NCBI GenBank assembly: GCA_036365455.1
Contig: JAWQUS010000020.1
Span: 4,251,001 to 4,315,000, forward strand
DNA from: Macrosoma leucophasiata
Taxonomy: Eukaryota > Arthropoda > Insecta > Lepidoptera > Hedylidae
Length of the DNA stretch: 64,000 nucleotides
Direction of reading: 5' to 3'
Shown here: positions 54,068 to 64,000 of the stretch, in pieces
How the letters are laid out: every line of letters begins with the position of its first letter
Position numbering within the stretch: the first letter of the stretch is position 1
Made by a program: the position numbers and the translations under genes
Notes under the pieces: model-generated
What the model saw: the letters and a program-made list of their open reading frames with translations, nothing else
Database searches by the model: none
Told to the model about the DNA's origin: nothing

Positions 54068-54420
54068 AAAGGTTTATGTTTTAATCAAATTATTATGGCT
54101 CGGTCAGGAATAGCAGGGCTACTGGGATTTAGGTTTTATTAAAGATGTGCATCATATGGGTTGATTTGCCGTAATCGCCAAGCTTGGCATGCGGGTTGGC
54201 GATTGCAGTTACGGCAATTTAGTCGCTGCTACCCCCCTCCCGCGTACTTATACCGCCATTGTTCGGTTGACTGCCTGCACTAGCGGAAGAATTCCCTTCC
54301 ACCAGAAGAGAATTCTTACGCTAGTGGTCGATGGGGTCGTCACGTCCCAACGCCCGACATTATTGCATATACATGACCATCTTGAGAATTAAATTGATAA
54401 TTACATAACATACATTTTTT
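54068..54420. repeat. Dispersed repeat scraps
   Basis: GCCGTAATCGCCAAGCTTGG and AAGAATTCCCTTCCACCAGA are related to blocks at 23240-23430 and 18835-18890. Confidence 0.5.
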
Positions 54421-54706
54421 ACTGGTGGTAGAGCGCCAGTGACGGAACTCGCGGGCGTAGGCACCACCGCATTACTTAATATACTTGCCGCTAAATGCTA
54501 GTGTTCAGCACTATCGTGTTCCGGTTAGGTGGTAATGTACGATTCTGTAATTTCCGGCACAGAGCCATAACACCTTAGACCTCAGGAGTGGTAACGCATC
54601 TGCATTTTGACCTTGGTCCTTGTGTGGGTGTCTATAGGCTGCAGTCATCACTTAACACCAATGTGAACTGCATGATTGTTTGCTACTTCCATTACATAAA
54701 AAAAAA
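54421..54706 (+). mobile_element. Bm1-like SINE
   Basis: Full-length plus-strand copy, facing away from the one at 53780; 350 bp apart. Confidence 0.88.
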
Positions 54707-55600
54707 TAGTTGCTTATAACAAACAAACACGTAAGCACCACCGGAATTACTTTATCTATCTGTCGCCCACTTACTTTAATTATCAAATTGAAAGTAAATA
54801 CCTGTTGTAGGTATTTACTTCATCACTCCTGAGACACAAGAATCTTAGGAATCGGCGTGTATATTTGAAGAGAATGATGAATGTACGAGTAGAAGAAGCA
54901 AGGGAGCTGTGTTAGGACCGACATATCTGGCACTCTACACTCTCTGCTTAACACGTAACGGACATGGAGTGAAGATACCTTCATTGTATTTACGTTGGAT
55001 TTCAGTCCATACGATGCGACGATTTAATTCGATAATGAAGCGGAAAATTAATTACGGTTTATTGGGTTTCGATCTCAGAGGGCACAGAAGATGTGTCATC
55101 GCAAAGAGATGTAAATATTTATAGCATTGCTAAATGTTGTGCGCCATTTTGTTTGCCTGGTTCTTCATCGGCTCTATTATAGCATTGGTACCTACTAACG
55201 GAAAAATCCGATTTTTCATAGAAGTAGGGAAGTATTCTTGTACAGATTATTTACAATTTGGTAGATCTTCTTTTTCGATCGAACCCGGAATTAAATCTGG
55301 GTTCGATCAATAAATGAAGATACAGAATAGTAAAAACGGTTCCCTGATATCTGCTTTAGCAGGTCAGCCTTATGCCATTAAACCAACGAAGACGCAATGT
55401 TCACGCCTGTATTCCTAGGGTAGTTTAGGCGGAGGTCAATGCACGCATTCAATCACTATACTTGATAGTTGCAAAAATCCACGATTTGCAAGTACGTGTG
55501 GTCCCAAGTTGACCTTATTGACATCTACGGTCACATGACCAAACGCCAGGGATGGCACTGGGAATCTGCCGAAAAATGGAAAATACCCAACGGTATTTAC
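54707..55600. other. Intergenic sequence with LINE-tail scrap
   Basis: 54920-54978 (CACTCTCTGCTTAACACGTA then GGACATGGAGTGAAGATACC) is a plus-strand LINE tail. No gene. Confidence 0.5.
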
Positions 55601-55864
55601 CATAGAACACCGGAGAGCAGGAGCCATAGCGTTTATTACCGAGGCAAAACAGTCTGTCATTTTTTGCGGAGGAAATACGTGAATTAAAAATCGTCAATAA
55701 CTACGAAACCCACACCTTGAATTTAACAAAATACATAAACATTTTCACGCACACATTTAAACATCTGGAGACACATATGCACACTTGTGCTTGTACTTTG
55801 ACAGAGGGGAAAACCTGCATAATGTCTACTCCCCTCCGGTCCGCCGTGGCCGTGTTGCTCTATG
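55601..55864. mobile_element. hAT-type MITE, 264 bp
   Basis: CATAGAACACCGG at the left, GTTGCTCTATG at the right, exact 8-bp duplications GTATTTAC (55593-55600, 55865-55872). Confidence 0.88.
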
Positions 55865-55870
55865 GTATTT

Positions 55871-55945
55871 ACCTCGACCCGGGGATTGAACTCTGGACTC
55901 CAGTATAGCAGTAGCGGCCTGCTACCACTAGACTCTCGAGGCAGT
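55871..55945 (-). repeat. tRNA-like sequence, fourth type
   Basis: Minus strand CTGCCTCGAGAGTCTAGTGG (A-box) to GAGTTCAATCCCCGGGTCGA (B-box). The acceptor ends CCTCGA/TCGAGG pair. It directly follows the hAT MITE; probably a SINE head or tRNA pseudogene rather than a working tRNA. Confidence 0.5.
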
Positions 55946-56277
55946 TAAAGAACAAAGAGATTATTATAAATATAACATAATCGTGATCAAATCGAACAAG
56001 CCTTTTGTGTTGCTAATAGACAGCGGATTGATATGCGACATTGTTTATAACTTTTACAACGGCGTAGTTACTAAGTTATGCAATAGATTTATGTAACTTT
56101 GACAGGTGATCTAATTAGTTGTTAAATCCGGCATGTCCGTCTGTCGGAGCATTTTGTTTATGTAGTGAGGTTTGTACGATTGACAGGAGAGTGTTTTAGT
56201 GTTGCGGCTTTGTGTTTATCAGTGATTTTATCGATAATATTCTCTATTTACTGTTTCACACAGACGAGCAGCACTTA

Positions 56278-56415
56278 TGGTGAGATTCACAGACCGCACT
56301 ACGACTTTACTTTCAAGCAAAGTACGCTTCGAACTGTCAAATCCCATACATTTCTGACAGTTCTAAGCATACTTTGCCCAAAGTAAAGTCGTAGTGCGGT
56401 CTGTGAATCTCACCA
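56278..56415. mobile_element. 138-bp PIF/Harbinger-like MITE, identical to the 28-kb copy
   Basis: TSD TTA (56275-56277, 56416-56418). Same orientation and the same sequence base for base by eye as 28003-28140. Confidence 0.88.
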
Positions 56416-56459
56416 TTAGTTGCACATCAAGTAGGTGCCGCTCCTTTTTAGAAACCCTT

Positions 56460-56660
56460 ACTGGTGGTAGAGTTCCATAGTCACACCATCTATCTGCCAA
56501 ATGGTAGTTTTCGGCACTTTCATGATCCGGTTAATGGAAATATTATAATATGGTGCTGTAATAACTATTATAGGGGCAACACAAAGTTCAGGGTTGGCAA
56601 CGCATCTGTATTTTGACTTCAGCTGTTTGTGAAGATGTCTATAGTTGCAGTCATTGTTTT
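56460..56660 (+). mobile_element. Bm1-like SINE, internally deleted
   Basis: Head ACTGGTGGTAGAGTTCC present; about 30 bp of the GAGCTC...GGTGGTGCC region is missing and the poly(A) side is lost. Confidence 0.7.
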
Positions 56661-57698
56661 CGGTTCTTCTTCTCTCAATTTCTAGTGGTTTCATTTCAGA
56701 GAAATAGGAGTAATTCCTTGGGTAAGCAATGAAATACTTTCTTGTATGCATAATATAACTATTACTTGACTGTATCATATTGTATGTATCGCATACATTT
56801 GGTTAAAATGTGTCTTTATCACATAAAAATATCAAACTACTACGAGTACGTATATTGCACCATTATAAATTAAGTCCACTAAAAAAATATGTATCAAATA
56901 TGAAACACTACTAGATACGTATAATAAAGAAAAAATCGTATTTTGATACTTCTTGTAGCGCCTGCGTAAATTAGAATGCAAGCAACCAATGTTTCCTATG
57001 ATGCGTGCGCGCACATATTGTAAAGGCGTTTCAATATACCCGCGCCGCGCCAGCTGTGAAGGTGACACATGGTGACCCCCATACGAACTCGTCCCGCGCG
57101 GCCTTCGGACTTGGTTTGCATCTCGTGCATACAAAACGCGATTATTTAGGGAAGGAATTTGAATATCGATAGTATAAAGTATTTTTAAAGCTAAAGCATG
57201 TTTCAAAGAGTCAAGAGAGAAATAGTCGGGTGAAAATTTAATAAAAGCAAAGGCATGCTTGCTCTGCTTTGTAGTATAATAAATACCTGAATGTTTAGGT
57301 AGCAGGTGAAGTTTAATCATTAACATCTACTGTGTCATAACGCCTGCATTTCCCAAGTTTACTTAAAATTGTATTAGTAAGATAATAAGTTTAATTTAAT
57401 GTCACAAATTTTCTTAAAATAAAACATATTTTGTAGTTATACGATGTAATGATGTAAGACTTGTAGGTTAATTATAGCTATTGAAATATGTACTTACATA
57501 CTATTCATTATACAGACAGACATACAAACAGAAAGTGAGAAAGCAAATTTATCCTATTAGGGTTTTCCTCCTTTAATAAAAATTTTAAACTTGACTATGC
57601 AAAATTACATTTTTTCTAACAAGTGAAACAGTATAAAAGTTTATCCAAAAGTATTTATTTTAAACTAAGTATTTAACCTAGCGTATTTTATTTACGAC
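56661..57698. other. Intergenic sequence
   Basis: A 164-codon minus-strand frame spans a GC-rich block (57000-57130) but is not protein-like. No element identified. Confidence 0.4.
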
Positions 57699-58140
57699 TA
57701 GCTGACCTGGTAAACTTCGTATTGCCTCAGAATGAAATAATGTGTCAAAGGTTTAATATATACGGACTAATTGTATGGGAAAATTAAATTGTGGTTTTTA
57801 CTATTTCCCTTTAATTTCTTCATATTCTCTTACCTTTTAAACCTTCCCTGTACTTCCAAAAATCATTCAAAACCAAAATTAGCTAAATCGGTCCAGTCGT
57901 TCTCGAGTTTTAGCGAGACTAACGAACAGCAATTGATTTTTATATACCTACTAGCGGCCCGCCCCAGCTTCGCCCGCGCTGTTCCGCTCCTATTAGTCAT
58001 AGCGTAATGTAAGCTATCCTATCTCTCAAGTTGGATCGAACTGCACATGGTGTGCGAATTTTATTATAATCGGTTAAGTGGTTTAGGAGTCCATTGAGGA
58101 CAAACATTGTGACACGAGATTTATATATATTAAGATATAG
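57699..58140 (+). repeat. Dispersed repeat
   Basis: ACTAGCTGACCTGGTAAACT to CACGAGATTTATATATATTAAG. Related to 16690-17888 and includes GCGGCCCGCCCCAGCTTCGC at 57953. Confidence 0.6.
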
Positions 58141-59326
58141 ATAAGATAGTGTGGATATCATGTATTTCTAATAGTAGTACTTCATTGAATTATTTCATCT
58201 ATATTTTAATGTGAAATGTCGATAAATTAAATACATATAAATAATACATCACTACCGTCATTGAACATCGGACGAGGATATAACACTGATTGTTATTCTA
58301 TAGCCACACCTGGTCCCTTTCTCCAAAGATAAACAGGCGCTTCCTTTCCAAAATAAATGTTTATTGCAGTATTTTTATTAAAACGTTGGTTTTTCGAACT
58401 TTATAAGGATAAATAAATTAGTGGTAAAGATTTTGCTCTTAAAAAGCCATCGCTGGCGTTTGTGCCTTTTGTTTAGGGTTGTCAAAATATTTTTTTCAAT
58501 CAAATTCTTTTGGAGTTATCAACACCGGACAAAAACTTCCTAAACCGGCTTATGCCGGGGGGACATTTAAGTGAAATTTATATTTTATTTCAGACACACA
58601 ATGTTCTGTTTTTTTACAACAGATTTCTATTTTTTCATGCGTGAAACCTGATGTATCAAGGGATACCGGCAAGTTTTCACCAAGGTGAAACTAGGATAAA
58701 TCGGGTGAATCTCACACGGATGGTATCTCCACTTTTGGGTCTTTTTATGGGATGTTATCATAACATTTTTTGTCTCAGTTGATGGCATTGTATTGTATTT
58801 TCTTTATGAAACTATACCGTACAAATACCACAGTCTTAGGATGCCAACCTTTCTAACATAGGTATATTTAGGAACAGAATATAATTCATTTATTTGCATT
58901 TTCATAAGATCCTAAGACAGTGGTTTTTTTTTAATTCTGAAGTCTTTACAATAGCAAAATTAAAACAAAAAAATGGTATACTTTATATACTTACATTATA
59001 ATATTATACCTATATAATGATAACCATATCATTTTTTTGACAACCCTGGAAAAAACAATAAAGTAGAGTAATGAGCGTACAGTGAATGAGATCGCATTAA
59101 ACAAGAACCTACCATTTGCCTGCAGGGTTGGCAAGGGGAAAACAATAGAAAGTGGACAGATGTTTTGCTCTGCCATTCCTATTTGTTATTATTGTAATGG
59201 AATACATAACTTCTCTTTATTTCTTAGTAGATACCTATTATGTACGTGCATATTATACTTTAAAAACATTTCCCTTCTTTTAATTTCGTCGGATTTTTTT
59301 TATTGTCTAGTAATGTAGTAATTATG
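58141..59326. other. Unassigned AT-rich sequence
   Basis: No gene or recognised repeat. ACTGTGGTATTTGTACGGT-like and CCACAGTCTTAGGATGCCAA words suggest an old inverted element at about 58800-58930, not resolved. Confidence 0.35.
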
Positions 59327-59472
59327 GAGGCAAACAAGCATGCACTTCACATCGATGTTAAGTGATGACTGTAGCCTATAGACACCCGCACAAAGACAAG
59401 GGCCAAAATGCAGATGCGTTACTCTACCCCTGCGACCTCAGTTATTTTGTCTGTGTGAGAGTTTTTACGGCC
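59327..59472 (-). mobile_element. Bm1-like SINE, promoter half lost
   Basis: GGCAAACAAGCATGCACTTC to GAGTTTTTACGGCCGG. Confidence 0.75.
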
Positions 59473-59828
59473 GGCGTTTTTTATTTTTTTTTATTTCCTA
59501 TGATAGGTACTAGGTAATTCTGTATACACTTTGTCTCAATCTTAAATTAACGGTGTATTTTAATAGTATGGAAACTTTGTGTTACCTAATAAAAAGCTCT
59601 AGCCGACTAATACTGGGTATCCTACGTGATTAGCGTCGTAGTAGCGGAAAATCTAGACAATTACGCACCCAGCTGCACCCTAGACAGGCAGACTAGCATG
59701 TAGTTAGCTCAAACGGAATCCCTTTCACTTGTCTAGTTTGTCTACTAATAACCATTATCGTGAGGCAGATCTGATTAATTGTTTACTGAGTTTGTTGATT
59801 ACCTAAGTAATAATATTCTTTCGTTACC

Positions 59829-59997
59829 ATTGCCTGTAATTTCCGGCACAGAGGCGTAACACCTTAGGCCTCAGGAGTGGTAACACATCTGCACTTTGAC
59901 CTTGGTCTTTGTATGGATGTCTATAGGCTGCAGTCATCACTTAACATCAATGTGAACTGCATGCTTGTTTGCCACTTTCATTACATAAAAAAATAAA
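59829..59997 (+). mobile_element. 5'-truncated Bm1-like SINE
   Basis: Starts within the family at GCCTGTAATTTCCGGC and runs to the poly(A) end at 59988. Confidence 0.82.
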
Positions 59998-60051
59998 ACC
60001 ATTGCATGTTTGACACTGTTGACGTTGGTTTTTGAAATGATTTTGCTAACT

Positions 60052-60333
60052 TTTTTTATGTAAGGAAGGTGGCAAGGCAAACAAGTATGCAGATCACATT
60101 GATGTTAAATAGTGACTGCAGCCTATAGACACCTACATAAAAACCAGAGGTCAAAATGCAGATGCGTTGCCACCCCTGAGGCCAAAGTTGTCATGTCTCT
60201 GGTTAGTTATTACGAGCCCATACAATAACAACTAACCAGAACGTGCTGAACACTACTATTTGGCGGCAGATAGGTTAAATAACAATGTGGTGCCTACGCC
60301 GTCGAGTCCCTACCCTGCAACTCTACCGTTAAT
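60052..60333 (-). mobile_element. Bm1-like SINE, older subfamily
   Basis: Full-length minus-strand copy with many substitutions and a duplicated GGCAA at 60069-60080. Confidence 0.78.
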
Positions 60334-60394
60334 AATATTTTTAGCCGCTTTTACGCTATTACGATGATATCTATAATCTAAAATCGATAATCTA

Positions 60395-60575
60395 TAATAA
60401 CATACAAAAATAAGTCGGGTTTTCCTTCCTGACGCTATAACTCCAGAACGCACGTACCGATTTCCACGGTTTTGCATTCATTGGAAAGGTCTCGGGCTCC
60501 GTGAGGTTTATAGCAAAGAAAATTCAGGATTATAAAACGACATCCACGCGGGCGTAGCCGCGGGCAACAGCTAGT
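60395..60575 (+). repeat. Dispersed repeat ending GGGCGTAGCCGCGGGCAACA
   Basis: CTGACGCTATAACTCCAGAA and ACCGATTTCCACGG precede the end; typical lepidopteran short repeat. Confidence 0.65.
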
Positions 60576-60964
60576 TCTATCTATATCTTTCTACGAACTA
60601 TACTGTAATAATTTGGAATCAAAATTTCAATATTGTCGAATATTTTTTACAATTTCGTCAGGTCTCCGCGAACGAGATGAGCGAGAAAGAAATAGTGCAA
60701 GCTAAAACAATGGGCGATTGGGAGCATTGTTATTGCAAGGTCATGTTATTGATTTGCACTCGATTTGCAACAGTCACCCACCCGTGTTTTCAACTTGAAC
60801 TAAGTGATAGAATGAAAGCGTTTTTACTGTGTATGAAATGATACCAAAAGAAGACACCTAAATATCTGGTGTCTTTAACGTAGTAAGAGTCGCTAAAAGG
60901 AATGGGCACTTCAGTTCAGGAAACTTTTGTTGGCTGAGACTTAAATCCTCGCGCCGCTTCATAT
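60576..60964. other. Intergenic sequence with a 54-codon frame
   Basis: A plus-strand ATG frame at about 60678-60842 (MSEKEIVQAKTMGDWEHCYC start) has no known family and no other support. Confidence 0.25.
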
Positions 60965-61431
60965 AGGTTAGAATCCCACTGCAGAATCATTTCGTTCATC
61001 CAGACATGCTGCAAATCTATTTTTTATGCATATTTATAATCTAGAGAATATATATCCAACGGCAATATGTACAGAGACTGAAAAATCACGGCTGCTGTTG
61101 CGCATTTGGCCGCCCCTACCTATTTTCGTTCCGCCCCGATAACTTTTAACGTCCATAACGTACATGTATTATTTATATATCAAATTTAAGCTATTTTTTT
61201 TCTCAATATTATGATATACGGGATCCAAATTAAACTGGCCGGCAATAAGAGTTGCTGGGTGTTAAAGATAAAAAAAAATAATTAAAAAACCTTGCGGCCA
61301 AATTTTGATTGGCAACCTAGTGGATATATAATATATATATTAAAATATGTGTAAAAATTAGTATGCATAAAAATTAGGTTGGCAGCAAATCTAAATGAAC
61401 GAAATGATTCTGCGGTGAGATCCTAACCTGA
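60965..61431. mobile_element. Element with about 50-bp terminal inverted repeats
   Basis: AGGTTAGAATCCCACTGCAG and AATCATTTCGTTCATC at the left; inverted GATGAACGAAATGATTCTGC-like block and GATCCTAACCT at the right. The centre is unassigned and has no transposase frame. Confidence 0.72.
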
Positions 61432-61460
61432 TATGAATGCTTTGTATTTTTTTACCTCAT

Positions 61461-62169
61461 GAAGTGGCAATCAAGCATACAATTGTTTTATATTATTTCG
61501 CATTAACACATGCTTGTGAAATATATTTTATTTTAAAGAAAAATGGAAAGAAAAATTTTGACTTCAGGCGAGACTCGAACTCGCGGCCTACTGGGAATCT
61601 AGTCCAGCCGCTCTTCCAATTGAGCTACTGAAGTCCTGCCCGATTTGTCAAATCTTTTCCTTCACATTTATTGCATTGCTTTATGGTAGCAGCAGCGCCA
61701 TCTATTACCAGCTATGCTAGTTAGGCAACCGATATAATAGACTTTGCAGTTTTTTAAGAAGTCGCTTTTACCCTTAATAATTGTTTTATATTATTTCGCA
61801 TTAACACATGCTTGTGAAATATATTTTATTTTAAAGAAAAATGGAAAGAAACATTTTGACTTCAGGCGAGACTCGAACTCGCGGCCTACTGGGAATCTAG
61901 ACCCAGTCTAGTCTGGGGTTCAGTAGCTCAATTGGAAGAGCGGCTGGACTAGATTCCCAGTAGGCCGCGAGTTCGAGTCTCGTCTGAAGTCAAAATTTTT
62001 CTTTCCATATTTCTTTAAAATAAAATAATCAAGCATACAGTTTATATTGATGGTAAGTAATACTTTAGCCTATCAACATCTACATGAAACCATAGATTTC
62101 ATTGTAGATGCGTTGCCACTCTAAGGTTTTATATCTCTGTGCCGAAAATTATAGGGTCGTACATTACTG
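61461..62169 (-). mobile_element. Bm1-like SINE split by a tRNA-like element
   Basis: GAAGTGGCAATCAAGCATAC (61461-61480) resumes at 62027 and continues to GGGTCGTACATTACTGG. The SINE is diverged, so it was old when the inner element arrived. Confidence 0.8.
61482..62026 (-). mobile_element. Fold-back tRNA-like retroelement, long form
   Basis: 545 bp between exact 13-bp duplications AATCAAGCATACA (61469-61481, 62027-62039). The 3' stem-loop end is at the left. Cloverleaves lie at about 61558-61634 and 61858 onward (minus, the second cut at about 61905) and 61917-61992 (plus). The inner two meet almost head-to-head. Tandem spacing is about 300 bp. Confidence 0.85.
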
Positions 62170-62549
62170 GAGACTTATAAAAGATTCATCTGTTTCTTAT
62201 ATTGTATATACTGTCCAAAATTGTAATAATCGATAGTCTTCCTAATACAAATAAAAGTAAATAAATTATTCGTAAGATAATTTTTATACTTTTTATATAA
62301 AAAATAATTAAAGTAAATTTGATTATGGTCTAACGTTAATATTGTGAGGTTTTTTTGTTACAGGTAATCTCAAAAAATATGCGGGAAACAAAAGATTATT
62401 GGTATTACGAGTATGTTAAGTCTTATTGATTTTCTTATATTGTTACAAGAACCACGTGTGTAGCCCGTGTAAACATGCTTGTAGCATTAACTTTCTGAAT
62501 ACGAGCTTTGGAAGTAGTAATTGTAAAGTCAGTTTGGGTTCATGATTTC
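62170..62549. other. Unassigned sequence
   Basis: AT-rich, no gene. Confidence 0.4.
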
Positions 62550-62561
62550 TAAAGTTGCGGT

Positions 62562-62700
62562 ATGTATGTATGTATATTCACGCCAGGTCCCTAACGGGGT
62601 AGGCAGAGAGTGTAGAGCGCCAGATATCCCGGTTCAGACAAACCTCTCGTGCCTCGTCTACCTTCATCATTCTCTTCATACATGCACGCCGATTCGTCGA
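62562..62700 (-). mobile_element. Very short 5'-truncated LINE copy
   Basis: Only the 3' 139 bp of the LINE at 32104-32936, nearly identical, with ATAC-repeat tail. Flanked by 12-bp duplications TAAAGTTGCGGT (62550-62561, 62701-62712). Confidence 0.88.
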
Positions 62701-62712
62701 TAAAGTTGCGGT

Positions 62713-63189
62713 CTACTAAATAATGCTCATGCCAAATAACAGTAGGACCTTTTGTCGGATATAGAGTACAAGAAAAGTTTCAGCATACCTCTCGTAACTT
62801 GGACCACAATCCAAAAAATGTTTCTCATTTTACCCGTCCCGCCCCGACTGGTATTGTCGTCGGCGGCTGACGGATTTATTGGCCAACACTATGTTATACT
62901 CTGACCTTAGGTACTGATACCTGCACGAGTCAGGTACCACCTATAAGTGTGTAAGATATGGATACACATACACTTTTACCGCTGGAAGTTTTTTTTTTTC
63001 TCCCGGTCTAGAATAAAACTATTATCCTACTAGAAATAGTGTTAGTCTAGAGAGAGCGCGCGCGTGTTAGTTTTCTGGATAGCCATTATTTTGTTAAAAT
63101 TTCGTCCCAAACTATTGTGTAGTTTTTGTGTCAAAGAGAAAAAACATTGATTATTTTTCGCTATTAAAAAGCGTATCTATACATACATT
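62713..63189. other. Unassigned sequence
   Basis: No gene; GAGAGCGCGCGCGTG at 63052-63066 is a short GC run. Confidence 0.4.
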
Positions 63190-63510
63190 CAAATAAATAA
63201 AATTGGAGTGTCTGTTTGTAATATTAAAATAACCGCTTTTTACTAAATGCAAATGTATGTAAACACGGTACATATACCACAACAATATTTTTTACAATTT
63301 TTGTCTGTCCGTCTGTTTGTCTGTCTGTTTGGCGGGGCTAATCTTGGGAACGGCTGTACCGATTTTGACAGGACTTTCACTGGCAGATAGCTTATGTAAT
63401 AAGGAGTAACTTAGGCTTAACTTTTGTACTAGCTGCGCCCAAGACTTCGTCCGGGTCCTGAAAAATCATAAATTCTCACGCGGACGAAGTCGCGGACGCA
63501 GTTCATAATA
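63190..63510 (+). repeat. Dispersed repeat, empty-site copy
   Basis: Collinear with 23955-24760 but without the LINE insertion (uninterrupted at 63211-63217). Confidence 0.75.
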
Positions 63511-64000
63511 TGAGCCAGTGGACTCGGCAGATGTTCTGTTCGAAATTTTAATTGCTTGACTTAGCTGTATCATTTGTCGCACGCACCTGCCTGAACATTG
63601 ATGAAAATGAACAAGACTGATGACCCAGAACATGAAAGTGACTACTTTTAGCCGTGATTAGATTGGCCTACTGCAGATACATTGTGTCCGAAAATATAGC
63701 GAAATGTAATGAACGAATAAGATTCATATATAGCTACAGGTAGGAACGTATGTACGAGAAGCGTATCCGCCTAGACGTGGGGTCGAGGAAATTGCAACTC
63801 TGAGGGGATCCAGTCTATATTTATAGGTCACAGAAATGTCGCTTGGGGCGCTTGCCCTTCCCCAACCCGTCTGAGACTAGGGGAGACATTGTCGCGCAAG
63901 ATTAATGTCTGGTTTCCAATTTTATGGTGCGGGTTGACAAGAGTCATTGTTGTGCACCTGTATTGTATGGATAGCACAGCCGTAGTTTTCGATATAAGCA
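63511..64000. other. Unassigned sequence at right edge
   Basis: No gene or recognised repeat. Confidence 0.4.

Noticed and set aside
56832..57326. 164-codon minus-strand frame
   Set aside because: Odd composition, no domain, spans an AT-rich/GC-rich junction; likely chance.
60678..60842. 54-codon plus-strand frame
   Set aside because: Reasonable start context but no homology or conservation evidence available; mentioned only as part of the intergenic stretch.

Overview
The window is AT-rich, intron-bearing insect DNA, most likely from a moth or butterfly. The evidence for Lepidoptera is about twenty copies of a Bm1-like poly(A) SINE, LINE 3' tails of types common in that order, and many short inverted-repeat transposons. 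No organism name can be read from the sequence.

One host gene is well supported. It lies on the minus strand at 1650-6883 and is a five-exon homologue of the cell-death regulator Aven. The exon phases close exactly to 375 codons, and the family landmarks sit in exons 3, 4 and 5. Just upstream of its start codon is a dense ATCGAT cluster. Three other places look like possible promoters or first exons (14.28-14.53 kb, 39.78-40.1 kb, 43.1-43.2 kb), but no coding exons can be tied to them.

Nearly everything else is mobile DNA. The best preserved pieces are: a BEL/Pao LTR retrotransposon (44714-51542, minus) with LTRs that read identical, a 5-bp target duplication and a 16-bp tandem duplication that splits its gag-pol frame; a pogo/Tigger-type DNA transposon (29691-33497) with perfect 18-bp termini, TA duplication and a long transposase frame cut near its end by a LINE carrying a 13-bp target duplication; several hAT-type elements with 8-bp duplications, including a 41-bp micro-copy; and a 138-bp PIF/Harbinger-like MITE in three copies, two of them identical.

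The most unusual signal is a family of fold-back elements that carry tRNA-like cloverleaves in both orientations (18.6, 22.9, 33.6, 35.0, 38.4 and 61.5 kb; a lone arm at 20.8 kb). Five of them have 10-15 bp target duplications, as retrotransposed DNA does. They share a 3' stem-loop and begin with an inverted tRNA-like arm. The three long ones have the same antisense-antisense-sense arrangement with about 300-bp tandem units. This does not fit an ordinary SINE or MITE and recalls Penelope-like elements and retrozymes.

Nested insertions give relative ages in several places: a LINE inside pogo, SINEs inside a MITE and inside LINE tails, a tRNA fold-back element inside a SINE, and a LINE tail at 24 kb whose empty site is preserved at 63.2 kb.
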